In this document: positions 45,158-54,115 of the stretch, piece by piece
How positions within the stretch are numbered: the first letter of the stretch is position 1
Layout: every line of letters begins with the position of its first letter
NCBI RefSeq assembly: GCF_001050275.1
Contig: NZ_BBYA01000010.1
Location: forward strand, 124,001 to 188,000
Direction: 5' to 3'
From: Leptolinea tardivitalis
GTDB lineage: Bacteria; Chloroflexota; Anaerolineae; Anaerolineales; Anaerolineaceae
Length of the DNA: 64,000 nt
Translations under genes and position numbers: made by a program
Notes under the pieces: generated by a model
What the model was told of the DNA's origin: nothing
What the model saw: only the letters and a program-made list of their open reading frames with translations
Databases searched by the model: none

Positions 45158-46317
45158 GTTTTCGATTATTTGCCATCACAGCCCCCGGGCTGGAACCTTT
45201 TACCACGGCTGAACTGGCATCATTGGGAATCACAGCCAATCCGCCGGTCACATTTGCCGCCCGCGGAGAACCCAAAGAAGAAATCGGCGGGGTGGAATTT
45301 GACGCCAGTCAGGCAGACTTGTACCGGACGAACCTTTTACTTCGGACGGCCAACCGCATTGTTTACCGGTTGGGAGAATTTACCGCCGTTTCGTTTCCGG
45401 AGCTGCGTAAAAAAGCAGCCCGCCTTCCGTGGGAAACCATCCTGCAGCCGGGTCAACCGGTGGCTGTACGGGTCACCTGCCATAAATCAAAACTTTACCA
45501 TTCAGACGCTGTGGCGGAACGGGTAGCTGGTGCCATCGGAGACTTTTTTGGCAAACCCGCACCCATGAAAAAATTCAATGAAAACAGCCGCCCGCTGCCA
45601 CAGCTTATTTTGGTGCGGTTCAACCATGATACCTGTACGATCAGTGCCGACACATCCGGCGAGTTGCTTCACCGCAGAGGATACCGTCTGGAGACCGCTA
45701 AAGCGCCGCTGCGTGAAACCCTGGCTGCCGGTCTCATCATGGCATCCGGCTGGGATGGGCGGTCGCCATTACTTGATCCATTTTGCGGTTCTGGAACCCT
45801 GGCAATCGAAGCAGCACTTTATGCCCGGCGAATTGCTCCCGGTAAAAATCGCCGGTTTGCTTTTATGGATTGGCCTGGATTTGACAAGAAGAAATGGGAG
45901 CACCAGCTTGCCCGGGCTAATTCGCTGGAAATTCGCTCACCGGTCACAATTCTGGCGTCAGACCGGGATGCCGGCGCCATCCAGATTGCCCGCAGTAATG
46001 CGGAGCGGGCTGGAGTGCTGGACCTGATTCAGTTTGATTGCCTTGCGGTTTCGGCCATACAACCGCCCAATCAGGCCGGCTGGGTGGTTACAAATCCACC
46101 GTATGGCGTGAGGGTCAGCCCGGATAAGGATTTACGAGATTTGTATGCTCGGTTTGGAGATGTCCTCCGCCGCCAGTGCCCTGACTGGAACACAGGCGTG
46201 CTATGTTCTAATGATCTGCTGATCGGTCAAATGCATATTCCGTTATTGGAGAAAATCCATCTGACAAACGGAGGGCTGCCCGTCAGTTTCTATCGTGGAA
46301 AAGTGCAATCCCTTTAA
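45154..46317 (+). CDS. THUMP-domain rRNA guanine-N2 methyltransferase (RlmL/YpsC type)
   Basis: A 387-residue protein: N-terminal ferredoxin-like and THUMP part (about 1-165), then a methyltransferase with motif I DPFCGSGTLAIEAA and catalytic motif NPPYGVRV, as in RlmL and YpsC which make m2G in 23S rRNA. Coupled by a 4-bp overlap to the YgiQ gene. Confidence 0.92.
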   Translation: MSFRLFAITAPGLEPFTTAELASLGITANPPVTFAARGEPKEEIGGVEFDASQADLYRTNLLLRTANRIVYRLGEFTAVSFPELRKKAARLPWETILQPGQPVAVRVTCHKSKLYHSDAVAERVAGAIGDFFGKPAPMKKFNENSRPLPQLILVRFNHDTCTISADTSGELLHRRGYRLETAKAPLRETLAAGLIMASGWDGRSPLLDPFCGSGTLAIEAALYARRIAPGKNRRFAFMDWPGFDKKKWEHQLARANSLEIRSPVTILASDRDAGAIQIARSNAERAGVLDLIQFDCLAVSAIQPPNQAGWVVTNPPYGVRVSPDKDLRDLYARFGDVLRRQCPDWNTGVLCSNDLLIGQMHIPLLEKIHLTNGGLPVSFYRGKVQSL

Positions 46318-46467
46318 CCGAGATGTTTTTGATATATCATTTAGAATATGCAATTTTCATACGAGATGTCTTATCAAAAATGTAAGGACTCAATACCGAT
46401 TCCATTGCTAAAATAGTCACAGACGAATACACGCATTGTCCATCATTCCAGAAAGAAGGGGTTGAAA

Positions 46468-46839
46468 TTGGCTACTTCAAGAACTCAGCTTATGGTAGAT
46501 CGTTTGAACCAGATGCAATCGTCCTCACCGGATATTGAAGCATCTGCCGTAGTGAGCGTTGACGGCCTGACTATCGCATCAGCGCTTCCACATGGTGTTG
46601 AAGAAGACCGTGTCTCTGCTATGTCCGCTGCTATGCTTTCGTTGGGTGAAAGAATCGCCGGAGAATTGGGACGCGGTTCACTGGAACAAATCTATATTAA
46701 AGGAGACATGGGCTTTGTTGTCCTGATGTCTGTCGGAAATGATGCTGTATTGACTGTTCTGGCGCGGGAACAGGCGAAACTTGGCCTGATCTTTCTGGAT
46801 ATCCGCCGGGCAGCAGAAGATCTTTCCAAACTGATTTAA
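46468..46839 (+). CDS. Roadblock/LC7 domain protein
   Basis: A 123-residue protein. No ATG is available near the homology start; TTG 46468 lies 7 bases after GAAGGGG and TTG 46462 is the alternative. The fold pattern DIEASAVVSVDGLTIASALP, then VSAMSAAMLSLGERIAGELG and IKGDMGFVVLMSVGNDAVL, is that of Roadblock/MglB proteins, which regulate small GTPases or serve in signalling dimers. It precedes a V4R-type gene by 13 bp. No MglA-type GTPase gene is in this window. Confidence 0.9.
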   Translation: MATSRTQLMVDRLNQMQSSSPDIEASAVVSVDGLTIASALPHGVEEDRVSAMSAAMLSLGERIAGELGRGSLEQIYIKGDMGFVVLMSVGNDAVLTVLAREQAKLGLIFLDIRRAAEDLSKLI

Positions 46840-46852
46840 ACCCAAACTAACT

Positions 46853-47485
46853 ATGGAATCTCTACCGAAAAGTGGTCTTTATTATCCCAATAATTTAGCC
46901 CGCATCACTTTGCTTGCCCTGGAAGATGTTATGGGGACAAACGGCGTCAATGCGCTATTAAATCTGGCCAATCATCGAGAGTTGATCGGCAACTTTCCAC
47001 CCGATAACATGGAGGCACAGTTCGATTTTGCCGACCTATCGGGTATCATCGGCAGTCTGGATGATATGTATGGGGCACGCGGCAGTCGTGTTCTAGCCCT
47101 TCGGGCAGGAATAGCTACATTTGACGAAACTCTTAAAAATATTGGTGAAGCTGTGGATGTAAAAGACGAGAGTTTTGTTGCCATGCCAATCGTCGAGAAA
47201 ATGCGGGTCGGACTGTCTCTTGTAGGTATCACCTTCACACAATCCACAAAGAACATTCCAACCATCAGCGAAGATGACAGTCATTTTATCTATTCGGTTG
47301 CCTACTGCCCTATCTGCTGGGGACGAACAACGGCTGAACCTTCCTGCCATATCCTGACTGGTTTATTAAAAGGTGCATTGAAATGGGTTACCCAGGGTAC
47401 CGAATTTAATGTATCCCAGAATACGGCCCATTCTTGTGGCGCTCCCACATGTGATTTTATTATTCCAAAAGAGCCCGCTTCCTAG
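46853..47485 (+). CDS. V4R-like (4-vinyl-reductase) domain protein
   Basis: A 210-residue protein. N-terminal helical part (about 10-60), then a V4R/Heme-NO-binding-like domain (about 70-205) with Cys-rich zinc-type residues: YCPICWG, EPSCHILTGLLKGALKWV and HSCGAPTCDFII. Roadblock and V4R proteins are known to occur together in signalling loci of several phyla. The role is probably as a ligand sensor upstream of the Roadblock protein. Confidence 0.8.
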   Translation: MESLPKSGLYYPNNLARITLLALEDVMGTNGVNALLNLANHRELIGNFPPDNMEAQFDFADLSGIIGSLDDMYGARGSRVLALRAGIATFDETLKNIGEAVDVKDESFVAMPIVEKMRVGLSLVGITFTQSTKNIPTISEDDSHFIYSVAYCPICWGRTTAEPSCHILTGLLKGALKWVTQGTEFNVSQNTAHSCGAPTCDFIIPKEPAS

Positions 47486-47509
47486 CTTGAAGGATAATGT
47501 TAAAAAAGA

Positions 47510-47547
47510 GAAACGGCAGTCCACTCGATGAACTGCCGTTTCTTTTG
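47510..47547. terminator. Bidirectional terminator between convergent genes
   Basis: GAAACGGCAGT (47510-47520) and ACTGCCGTTTC (47532-47542) with A-run before and TTTTG after. Confidence 0.9.
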
Positions 47548-47560
47548 TTATTTCATGATT

Positions 47561-48673
47561 TTACTTATTAGCCGGTGTTGGCAGGGGGAGAGTAACAAAT
47601 GGGCCATTCAATTCACAGACAACAAGATTGTCATAATAAATCACGCCATCAGCATTGAAGTGGGGTTCAAGCCCAATGGTGCCTGCCGGAAAAGGTTCTT
47701 TATCTTCATAAACAATCATTTTCTTTCCATCCATCCAGACTTGAATATTTCCATTGTAAAAACTAATCTCAAAATAATGCCACTTCTTCACCGATACTGC
47801 AGACCCTGTCCGGCCTACCGGAATGCCATTCCCTGAGTCAAATCGGGTTAAATCCACATATACCTGGGGACCAAAATGGGTAAAGTACCGCACATCTCCC
47901 GTATCAAAACTATGGCGCCAGTTCAAGAAAGTAGAAATGGCAGGTTTCCCCTCAAACCAGACTCTGGTACGCCAGACGGCATTATTGAATTTCTGATCAG
48001 ATTTCAAGTCTGTTGGTGGGGGTTGAACATCCTTGCTTCCACTCGCAGCGATCACAAAGTTTCCCGGTTCATCCGGTTTTTCCATGACCGACCAACCCAT
48101 TGCACCGGCATCAATTTCTGGCCAATTATCCGCTATCTTATCCTGTAGATCTTCTATATAGACTGGAGTCTCTCCAGGACCGCAGGCGGATGAGGTTTTT
48201 ATGCCGTATGGTTCTTCCTCCAATTTGAAAATGGCGGTGTTTTCTCCCCGATTCAAGATGTAATCTTTTTCAATGGTCTTGTATCCGGGGGCATTGACAA
48301 TGATTTTATTGCTATCCGAATTGAGGTTGGTCCAAGTAATCTGCCCTTTTTGGTCTGTTTGAATCACAATATCCGATTCGGAAAGGTTTTGGACATTCAC
48401 CTGCGGCAAGGGATTCCCGCCTTCATCCAGTATTGTCAACACGAAATTAATGGGAACAAGAGTGGCTGTAGGTTCGGGTGTAGCGGTGGGATTGGGAGTT
48501 GCTGTAGGTTCGGGTGTAGCAGTCGGTTTTACTACCTCAGCAGGTAAAACAGGCGATTCAGTCGGTATGACGTTGGTTTCTGTCACCGGTTGAGGTGGGG
48601 TTTGTGTCGTGCAGGCTGCGAAGGAGACAACCAGGCCGATGGAACAAAACAAAGCCAGAGTGGTTTGTTTCAT
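47561..48673 (-). CDS. Lipoprotein with carboxypeptidase-regulatory-like and lectin-like domains
   Basis: A 370-residue lipoprotein with lipobox VSFAAC (Cys about 21). A Thr/Pro/Glu linker (PTATPEPTATPNP) precedes a CarboxypepD_reg-like beta domain (about 75-150, LTILDEGGNPLPQVNVQNLS) and a C-terminal concanavalin A-like beta sandwich (about 175-360, WHYFEISFYNGNIQVWMDGK), a pattern of LamG/DUF1080-type carbohydrate-binding folds. RBS GGAG. Surface binding of glycans is plausible. Confidence 0.75.
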   Translation of the reverse strand: MKQTTLALFCSIGLVVSFAACTTQTPPQPVTETNVIPTESPVLPAEVVKPTATPEPTATPNPTATPEPTATLVPINFVLTILDEGGNPLPQVNVQNLSESDIVIQTDQKGQITWTNLNSDSNKIIVNAPGYKTIEKDYILNRGENTAIFKLEEEPYGIKTSSACGPGETPVYIEDLQDKIADNWPEIDAGAMGWSVMEKPDEPGNFVIAASGSKDVQPPPTDLKSDQKFNNAVWRTRVWFEGKPAISTFLNWRHSFDTGDVRYFTHFGPQVYVDLTRFDSGNGIPVGRTGSAVSVKKWHYFEISFYNGNIQVWMDGKKMIVYEDKEPFPAGTIGLEPHFNADGVIYYDNLVVCELNGPFVTLPLPTPANK

Positions 48674-48729
48674 ATGATTCTCCTTCTTTCCATATTTTCA
48701 AGGTGCATTCATAAGATCTATCTATATGG

Positions 48730-48758
48730 ATTGTATTCCGGTAAAAAATTGAATTCAA
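48730..48758 (-). promoter_or_regulatory. Sigma70-like promoter for the lipoprotein gene
   Basis: On the minus strand TTGAAT (48758-48753), 17-bp spacer, TACAAT (48735-48730), about 57 bp before the start codon at 48673. Confidence 0.6.
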
Positions 48759-48777
48759 TCCTCAATCTGTCAACCTG

Positions 48778-48805
48778 TTGTAATCGAATCAAATAAGGAT
48801 ATGAT
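48778..48805 (+). promoter_or_regulatory. Sigma70-like promoter for the gene at 48835
   Basis: TTGTAA (48778-48783), 16-bp spacer, TATGAT (48800-48805). AGGAAGGA follows as RBS before the ATG. Confidence 0.5.
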
Positions 48806-48834
48806 GGTATCAAGAAAAGCATAGGAAGGAATAT

Positions 48835-49815
48835 ATGGGGATATCTGATCACTGGTTATTAGGTGGCCCCGCATATGTTCAATATCGTACCCGGTTGGAC
48901 TTGCTTGGGCTTTCTGCAAGCGATCCCCAGGTCAAATCTGCGCGGGCAGAGATGCTTCGCATGCCAGAGGTTCAGAATCTGGTATTTTCCCTCCAAGATT
49001 GGCCAGGGAAGGTACTCTCAAGTCATAAATCATCCAATCAATCTTTTCACACTCTTAATTTCCTTGCTGATCTTGGATTGACAATTGAAGACCCGGGAAT
49101 GCCGCCAGTGATCGACAAAATTCTCGCGACAGCCTCACCTGAAGGACCTTTCCGTTTGACCATGAACATCGGTGCATCTCACGGAGGCCATGGCATAGAC
49201 ACCGGAGCCTGGGCTCTTTGCGATGCCCCCAACTTGATTTATGCATTGATAAAAATGGGTTTGCGGTATGATCCAAAAGTGGAGAAGGCTGCATCCTATC
49301 TGATACACCTGGTTGAGGATTTCGGCTGGCCTTGTGGTGTCTCTCAAGAGTTGGGAAGTTTTCACGGGCCGGGGAAAAAGACGGATCCATGCCCATACGC
49401 CACCCTTGTAATGTTGAAGGTGATGGGACTTGATCCAATCTGGCGCAATGACCCGGCTGCGTCTGCCGGAGTTCGGGCTCTGTTAAAACTATGGCAGGAA
49501 CGGCGCAATCAGCATCCTTACATTTTTTATATGGGCACTGATTTTTGTAAATTAAAGGCGCCGTTGATCTGGTATGACATCGTTCATGTGCTCGATGTGC
49601 TTTCGTTTTTTCCTGCAGCCATCCATGATCCCCGGTATCAGGAAATGCTCCAACTGGTCAGAGAAAAAGAGCAGCCAGAAGGATGCTTCATCCCTGAATC
49701 GGTGTATATTCCATACAGAGAATGGGATTTCGGTCAGAAAAAGCAGCCATCATATTGGTTGACTTTTTTAATCCAGCGGATTTTCCACCGATCTTCACTT
49801 TCTATATCTGATTAA
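48835..49815 (+). CDS. Hypothetical alpha-toroid (prenyltransferase/squalene-cyclase-like) protein
   Basis: A 326-residue protein. Repeated helical pairs with aromatic residues and Gly-Ala-rich turns (ALIKMGLRYDPKVEKAASYL, TGAWALCDAPNLIYALIKMG) fit a terpenoid-cyclase/prenyltransferase alpha-alpha toroid. No DXDD catalytic motif was seen, so enzymatic cyclisation is doubtful. RBS AGGAAGG. Probably co-transcribed with the HEAT-like gene 19 bp later. Confidence 0.55.
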   Translation: MGISDHWLLGGPAYVQYRTRLDLLGLSASDPQVKSARAEMLRMPEVQNLVFSLQDWPGKVLSSHKSSNQSFHTLNFLADLGLTIEDPGMPPVIDKILATASPEGPFRLTMNIGASHGGHGIDTGAWALCDAPNLIYALIKMGLRYDPKVEKAASYLIHLVEDFGWPCGVSQELGSFHGPGKKTDPCPYATLVMLKVMGLDPIWRNDPAASAGVRALLKLWQERRNQHPYIFYMGTDFCKLKAPLIWYDIVHVLDVLSFFPAAIHDPRYQEMLQLVREKEQPEGCFIPESVYIPYREWDFGQKKQPSYWLTFLIQRIFHRSSLSISD

Positions 49816-49833
49816 CGTGAAGATAGGAGAATC

Positions 49834-50469
49834 ATGACGGCTTTAGAGGAAATCGCGATTGCGATGGGGCGGCGTGACGAGATACCCAATCAGCAGCTGG
49901 CCAAAAAGCTGGTTGCCAGTCAGGATACAGCTGGAATAAAAGAATTGGCAGATCATCTGCATGACCGGAATTCTGATGTTGCCAGCGATTGCCTGAAGAC
50001 GCTGTATGAAATTGGAATGATTGCCCCGACTTTCATTGAAGACTACGCCGATGAATTCCTCAAGTTGCTGCGTTCAAAAAACAATCGTATGGTCTGGGGA
50101 GCGATGATCTCACTGACCACAATTGCCGCTCAAAAAGCAGATACTCTTTTTCCTCATATCGATTTGATCATCAAAACCACCCGCGAAGGTTCTGTGATCA
50201 CCACAGATAACGGGATTAAAACACTCGCATTAATCGGATCGGCCAGTTCAGATTATCGGTCGGCGGTATTTCCATTCTTGATCGAGCATTTAAGTACCTG
50301 CCGGCCGAAATCGGTGCCTCAACATGCAGAACATATTTTTGCTTCCGTAGATTCCATCAACAAAGCGGACTATATCCGGGTGCTGCAAAGCCGGTTGACA
50401 GATCTAAACGGAACTGGTCTGGCAAGAGTAAGAAAGCTAATTAAGAATACCGACAGAATATCGTCATAA
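49834..50469 (+). CDS. HEAT-repeat-like protein
   Basis: A 211-residue all-helical protein with HEAT/armadillo-like repeats: ADHLHDRNSDVASDCLKTLY, LLRSKNNRMVWGAMISLTTI, ITTDNGIKTLALIGSASSDY. Such proteins bind partners; no further call is possible. Confidence 0.7.
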   Translation: MTALEEIAIAMGRRDEIPNQQLAKKLVASQDTAGIKELADHLHDRNSDVASDCLKTLYEIGMIAPTFIEDYADEFLKLLRSKNNRMVWGAMISLTTIAAQKADTLFPHIDLIIKTTREGSVITTDNGIKTLALIGSASSDYRSAVFPFLIEHLSTCRPKSVPQHAEHIFASVDSINKADYIRVLQSRLTDLNGTGLARVRKLIKNTDRISS

Positions 50470-50470
50470 A

Positions 50471-50508
50471 GAAGACGGCCGGGTTCAATTCAAAACCCGG
50501 CCGTCTTT
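50471..50508. terminator. Bidirectional terminator between convergent genes
   Basis: GAAGACGGCCGGGTT (50471-50485) with AACCCGGCCGTCTTTC (50494-50508), loop of 8. Confidence 0.9.
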
Positions 50509-50517
50509 CATCTATCA

Positions 50518-51171
50518 TCAGCATCCGGCACAGTAGCGCGAGTCCACCACCCGGGTGACATATGGTTTGATCGCCTTCAATAATTGTTTTTCTTCCACGC
50601 CCTCTATTCGCATGACCAATTGTGATGTCTTGCTATCTTCACCGAGGAAGGAACCCATAGAGAGTATATTTCCGCCATTTTCATAAATCGCCTGCGACAG
50701 CCTGGCAATAATACCGGGACCTTTGGCCGTTTCAACAGTCAGACGCAGGCCGGCTTCACGGGCGCCAAATACCTCAAGGAAAGCTTTAAAGATATCCGTT
50801 TCCGTGATAATACCAACAACACTCTCACCGCGGACAACCGGCATCCCACCAATTTTATGGTCAGACATAATACGGGCGGCTTCTTCCAATGGCATATCTT
50901 CCGTCACCGTGAAAACATCACGGGTCATGATTTTTTCAATCGGGAAAGAGCTTAACAGGGATTTGATTTCCCAGACACTCAGGGAGGTAGCCGCGGAAGG
51001 AGAAGCTTTGAGCAAATCCAATTCCGTTACGATGCCCACAAGGTTCCCTGTTTGATCAACCACCGGAAGTCGGCGGATGTGCTCTTTGGTCATCAGGGAC
51101 AGGGCTTCATCAAGAGACGTTTTTGGACCTATTGTGATCACAGGGTGTTTCATGCGGGATCCTACGAACAT
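50518..51171 (-). CDS. CBS-pair and ACT-like domain protein
   Basis: A 217-residue protein; start 51171 has GGAG 7 bases upstream and the longer start at 51210 lacks one. Two CBS motifs (about 1-58 with [20 protein letters not shown], and about 75-135 with [20 protein letters not shown]) precede an ACT-like domain (about 140-215, [20 protein letters not shown]). This AcuB-like arrangement binds adenine nucleotides and amino acids in sensing. A partner enzyme is not adjacent. Confidence 0.9.
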   Translation of the reverse strand: MFVGSRMKHPVITIGPKTSLDEALSLMTKEHIRRLPVVDQTGNLVGIVTELDLLKASPSAATSLSVWEIKSLLSSFPIEKIMTRDVFTVTEDMPLEEAARIMSDHKIGGMPVVRGESVVGIITETDIFKAFLEVFGAREAGLRLTVETAKGPGIIARLSQAIYENGGNILSMGSFLGEDSKTSQLVMRIEGVEEKQLLKAIKPYVTRVVDSRYCAGC

Positions 51172-51339
51172 GGCAATCTCCTTTTGTTTCGGATATTGAA
51201 TTACTAACATTGTATATTACATTGAGTTTATATGAAATTGATTGGAATCGCTTGAATGGATATAATCTTTATTATAGATTTTTAAGCCTGTATCCCGGAG
51301 GTTGTGTTTCAGGCTCTACCAGGAAAATAATGGAGCAGA

Positions 51340-52650
51340 ATGACACAAAATACAATAACCCGTCGGGAATTTATTAAAGGCAGTCTCAGTCTTTTGGGTG
51401 CCGTTTCCATAGGTCGGGTGGTTGACCTTTCACATCTCCCCAATCCTGCACCCGAACAAGAGACTCTTCCACAGGCTGTGGCAGCAAAAGGATCTGACCT
51501 GCATACCCCTGCAGAAATTTTAGAAACCGCGCTGGATGGTCTGGGTGGAATAAAGCGGTTTGTTAAATCTGGACAGGTAGTAGCAATAAAACCAAATGCC
51601 ACCTGGGCATTTGCCCCACACACAGCCTCGTCTACTGACCCAGATCTCTTGCGGGCATTAATTGAGCAGGTGAAAGAAGCAGGTGCATCAAGGATTATCG
51701 TTATGGATCACTGCTCGGTTGAACCTGGAACAGCACAGGCTCTTAAGGCCAATCTTCTGGGGACAGTGGTGGAAGAAACCGGAGTGGAAGGGCTTTTTCC
51801 AGACCGGTATCTGGCGCCAAAAGAAACGTATACCACCATTGAGCTGCCGCAAGGTCATGCCTTTAAAAAAATAGGGGTAATAAAAGCCGCTGTGGAAGCC
51901 GATGTGCGTATTAATATGGGGCTGGCAAAGAGCCACAGTGTAACCCGAATGACGCTTTCATTGAAGCACATGATGGGCTTTTTACAATCACCATCTGGCC
52001 TGCATACCAATCTTCATAAAGGTATCGCTGATATCAATACACCGTCACAGATTAAAGCTGACCTTCATATTCTCGAAGCCCTGTATATTCGCACTGCCTA
52101 TGGTGATTATGTCACCTGTGGCGGACCCGAAACGGTGGAGACCAATCCGTATGTGGTGAAGCGAAGGAATCAGATTATTGCCGGTGTAGATCCCGTTTTG
52201 ATTGATGCGTATGCATGCAGCACATTTTATGACATCAATCCCGCCGAACTGGCTCATTTGAAAAACGCCGCCGACTGGGGTATCGGCGATCTTGAAATTG
52301 AAGCGGCAAAGACCAGCGGTAAATTCAAAATTTTTAATGTGGGTGAAGTACCTGTCAAAGAACCGGAAGCTGTCCCCACAGAAGAATTATCAACCAAACC
52401 AGATGACCAACCGGGTGAATTGCGCACCAATCCAACCGGTATTCCTCTGCCAGAAGTTGAAGTACCCTCAAACACTCCAATCCAGATTGCGGCCAGTCCA
52501 AATTGCCAGACGGCAGCCAATCCCAATACCTTGTTGGATAAAGCTCTGATCCCGGCGTCTCTGGTGCTGGTCGGTGCCGGATTGGTAGCATCCAGGAAAA
52601 AACCGAAATCCAACGCACCCGACAATAAGGATCAGCCTTTTGATGAGTAA
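51340..52650 (+). CDS. DUF362 domain protein with Tat-type signal
   Basis: A 436-residue protein with a twin-arginine-type signal (TRREFIKGSLSLLGAVSI, about 5-22). The DUF362 domain (about 60-325) has VKSGQVVAIKPNATWAFAPH and GLAKSHSVTRMTLSLKHMMG. A Pro/Thr linker and a C-terminal hydrophobic helix (about 400-418, ALIPASLVLVGAGLVAS) follow. Several DUF362 proteins bind or sit next to iron-sulfur proteins. It overlaps the polyferredoxin gene by 8 bp, so the pair probably works as one extracytoplasmic redox unit. Confidence 0.88.
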   Translation: MTQNTITRREFIKGSLSLLGAVSIGRVVDLSHLPNPAPEQETLPQAVAAKGSDLHTPAEILETALDGLGGIKRFVKSGQVVAIKPNATWAFAPHTASSTDPDLLRALIEQVKEAGASRIIVMDHCSVEPGTAQALKANLLGTVVEETGVEGLFPDRYLAPKETYTTIELPQGHAFKKIGVIKAAVEADVRINMGLAKSHSVTRMTLSLKHMMGFLQSPSGLHTNLHKGIADINTPSQIKADLHILEALYIRTAYGDYVTCGGPETVETNPYVVKRRNQIIAGVDPVLIDAYACSTFYDINPAELAHLKNAADWGIGDLEIEAAKTSGKFKIFNVGEVPVKEPEAVPTEELSTKPDDQPGELRTNPTGIPLPEVEVPSNTPIQIAASPNCQTAANPNTLLDKALIPASLVLVGAGLVASRKKPKSNAPDNKDQPFDE

Positions 52651-54115
52651 TGTTCCGAAGAACACCATCGGTCGAGTAAGGATCGGACGAAGGTTGGTTC
52701 AAACCGGGTTTCTGCTTCTGTTTCTTTTCCCCTGGCTGCCGGTTCTCCTCCACCGATTGTATGGAAAAGAAACACAGCCAATGACCTCATGGTTACTGCC
52801 TTTTGATGTTCTATTGAATGGGTCAAAAGCCCTGCATGGTGAATTTGCCTGGATTGTTGCCGGAGCCGCCCTGTTTGTGGCAGCCGGATCATGGGTTCTG
52901 GGTCGCTCGTTCTGTGGTTGGATTTGCCCGATAGGGACAATTCTGGATTGGATCAGGCCTTTGTTTTTCTGGCAGCGAAAAAAAACTGTCAGACCATCTG
53001 CTAAGAACAGCCGATTACGGTTCAGGATACTGGTATTCGTTCTTGTTGCAGCATTCCTGTCACTTCAGTTTACCGGATGGCTGGACCCGCTGGTTATTTT
53101 CAACCGAACAGTCTCTGCCATTATCACCAATCTTGCCATCTTTGATCTGTCAAATTTACGCATATTGCCCTTTACTGGCTTTCTCCTCTTCGCTGTCATT
53201 GTGATTCTGGAATTTCTTCAACCGAGGTTTTGGTGTAGAAACGTGTGCCCGTTTGGCGCATTGATCAGCCTGCCGGCACATTTCAGTCTGATGAATCGCA
53301 GGGTGACCAATGACTGCACATATTGCGGAGAATGCCGGAATATGTGCCCCATGCGGGCGATAGGTCCTGAACCTCACGAAACACGATATGCCGATTGCAC
53401 CTTTTGCCTGGATTGCGAAGCCGCCTGCCCGAACCAGGGGATCTCATTTGGTTTTGGAAAGCTGGCTTCTTCTCGATGGAAAAAAATCCCACCGACCGAT
53501 GGGATGAAGGATCAGCCTATAACAGGTTCATATGAAGAGACAGGCAGTATGGTGCCTGGAACCATTTCCCGTCGGAGAGTTCTGGAACTGGTGGCGGCTG
53601 GCGGCGTGGGATTGGCCGCCGCACCTGCCTTGAATTTACTCAGGCCTCAAACTGGACTGGTTCGCCCACCGGGTGCACTACCTGAAGCACAGTTCACTCA
53701 AACATGTATTTCCTGCCAGGAATGCATTCGCATCTGCCCGAGTCAGGCGCTTCGTCCGGCGCTTTTCGAAGGCGGATTAACTTCCATTGGCACACCATAT
53801 CTGTCACCCCGACAGGGTGCCTGTTCTTTCAATCCAAGCTGCCCTCAATTATGCGCCCAGGTTTGCCCGGTGGGTGCCATTCGATCGATACCGGTACATA
53901 AAATGAAAACCGGAATCGCCCGGGTCAACCATAACACGTGCCTTGCCTGGGACCAGGGTGTGAAATGTCTGGTTTGTGTTGAAGCCTGCCTATCGGACGC
54001 AGCCAAATCAGAAAATGGACGTGTTATTGTAAATGCGGAAAAATGTACAGGTTGCGGCCGATGCGAAAGCGGCTGCCCTGTTCCAGGAAGTGCCATCAAA
54101 GTTTACCCGCTCTAA
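52643..54115 (+). CDS. NapH/MauN-like membrane polyferredoxin
   Basis: A 490-residue protein; ATG 52643 is chosen (the TTG at 52640 is in frame). Membrane helices: about 18-40, 68-85, 125-145, 170-190. Cysteine blocks: CGWICPIG, CRNVCPFGA, CTYCGECRNMCP, CTFCLDCEAACP (after ~220), then an internal Tat-like RRRVLELVAAGG (about 310), and later CISCQECIRICP, CLVCVEACL, CTGCGRCESGCP. At least six iron-sulfur cluster sites are present. It most likely moves electrons across or along the membrane for the DUF362 protein. Confidence 0.9.
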   Translation: MSNVPKNTIGRVRIGRRLVQTGFLLLFLFPWLPVLLHRLYGKETQPMTSWLLPFDVLLNGSKALHGEFAWIVAGAALFVAAGSWVLGRSFCGWICPIGTILDWIRPLFFWQRKKTVRPSAKNSRLRFRILVFVLVAAFLSLQFTGWLDPLVIFNRTVSAIITNLAIFDLSNLRILPFTGFLLFAVIVILEFLQPRFWCRNVCPFGALISLPAHFSLMNRRVTNDCTYCGECRNMCPMRAIGPEPHETRYADCTFCLDCEAACPNQGISFGFGKLASSRWKKIPPTDGMKDQPITGSYEETGSMVPGTISRRRVLELVAAGGVGLAAAPALNLLRPQTGLVRPPGALPEAQFTQTCISCQECIRICPSQALRPALFEGGLTSIGTPYLSPRQGACSFNPSCPQLCAQVCPVGAIRSIPVHKMKTGIARVNHNTCLAWDQGVKCLVCVEACLSDAAKSENGRVIVNAEKCTGCGRCESGCPVPGSAIKVYPL

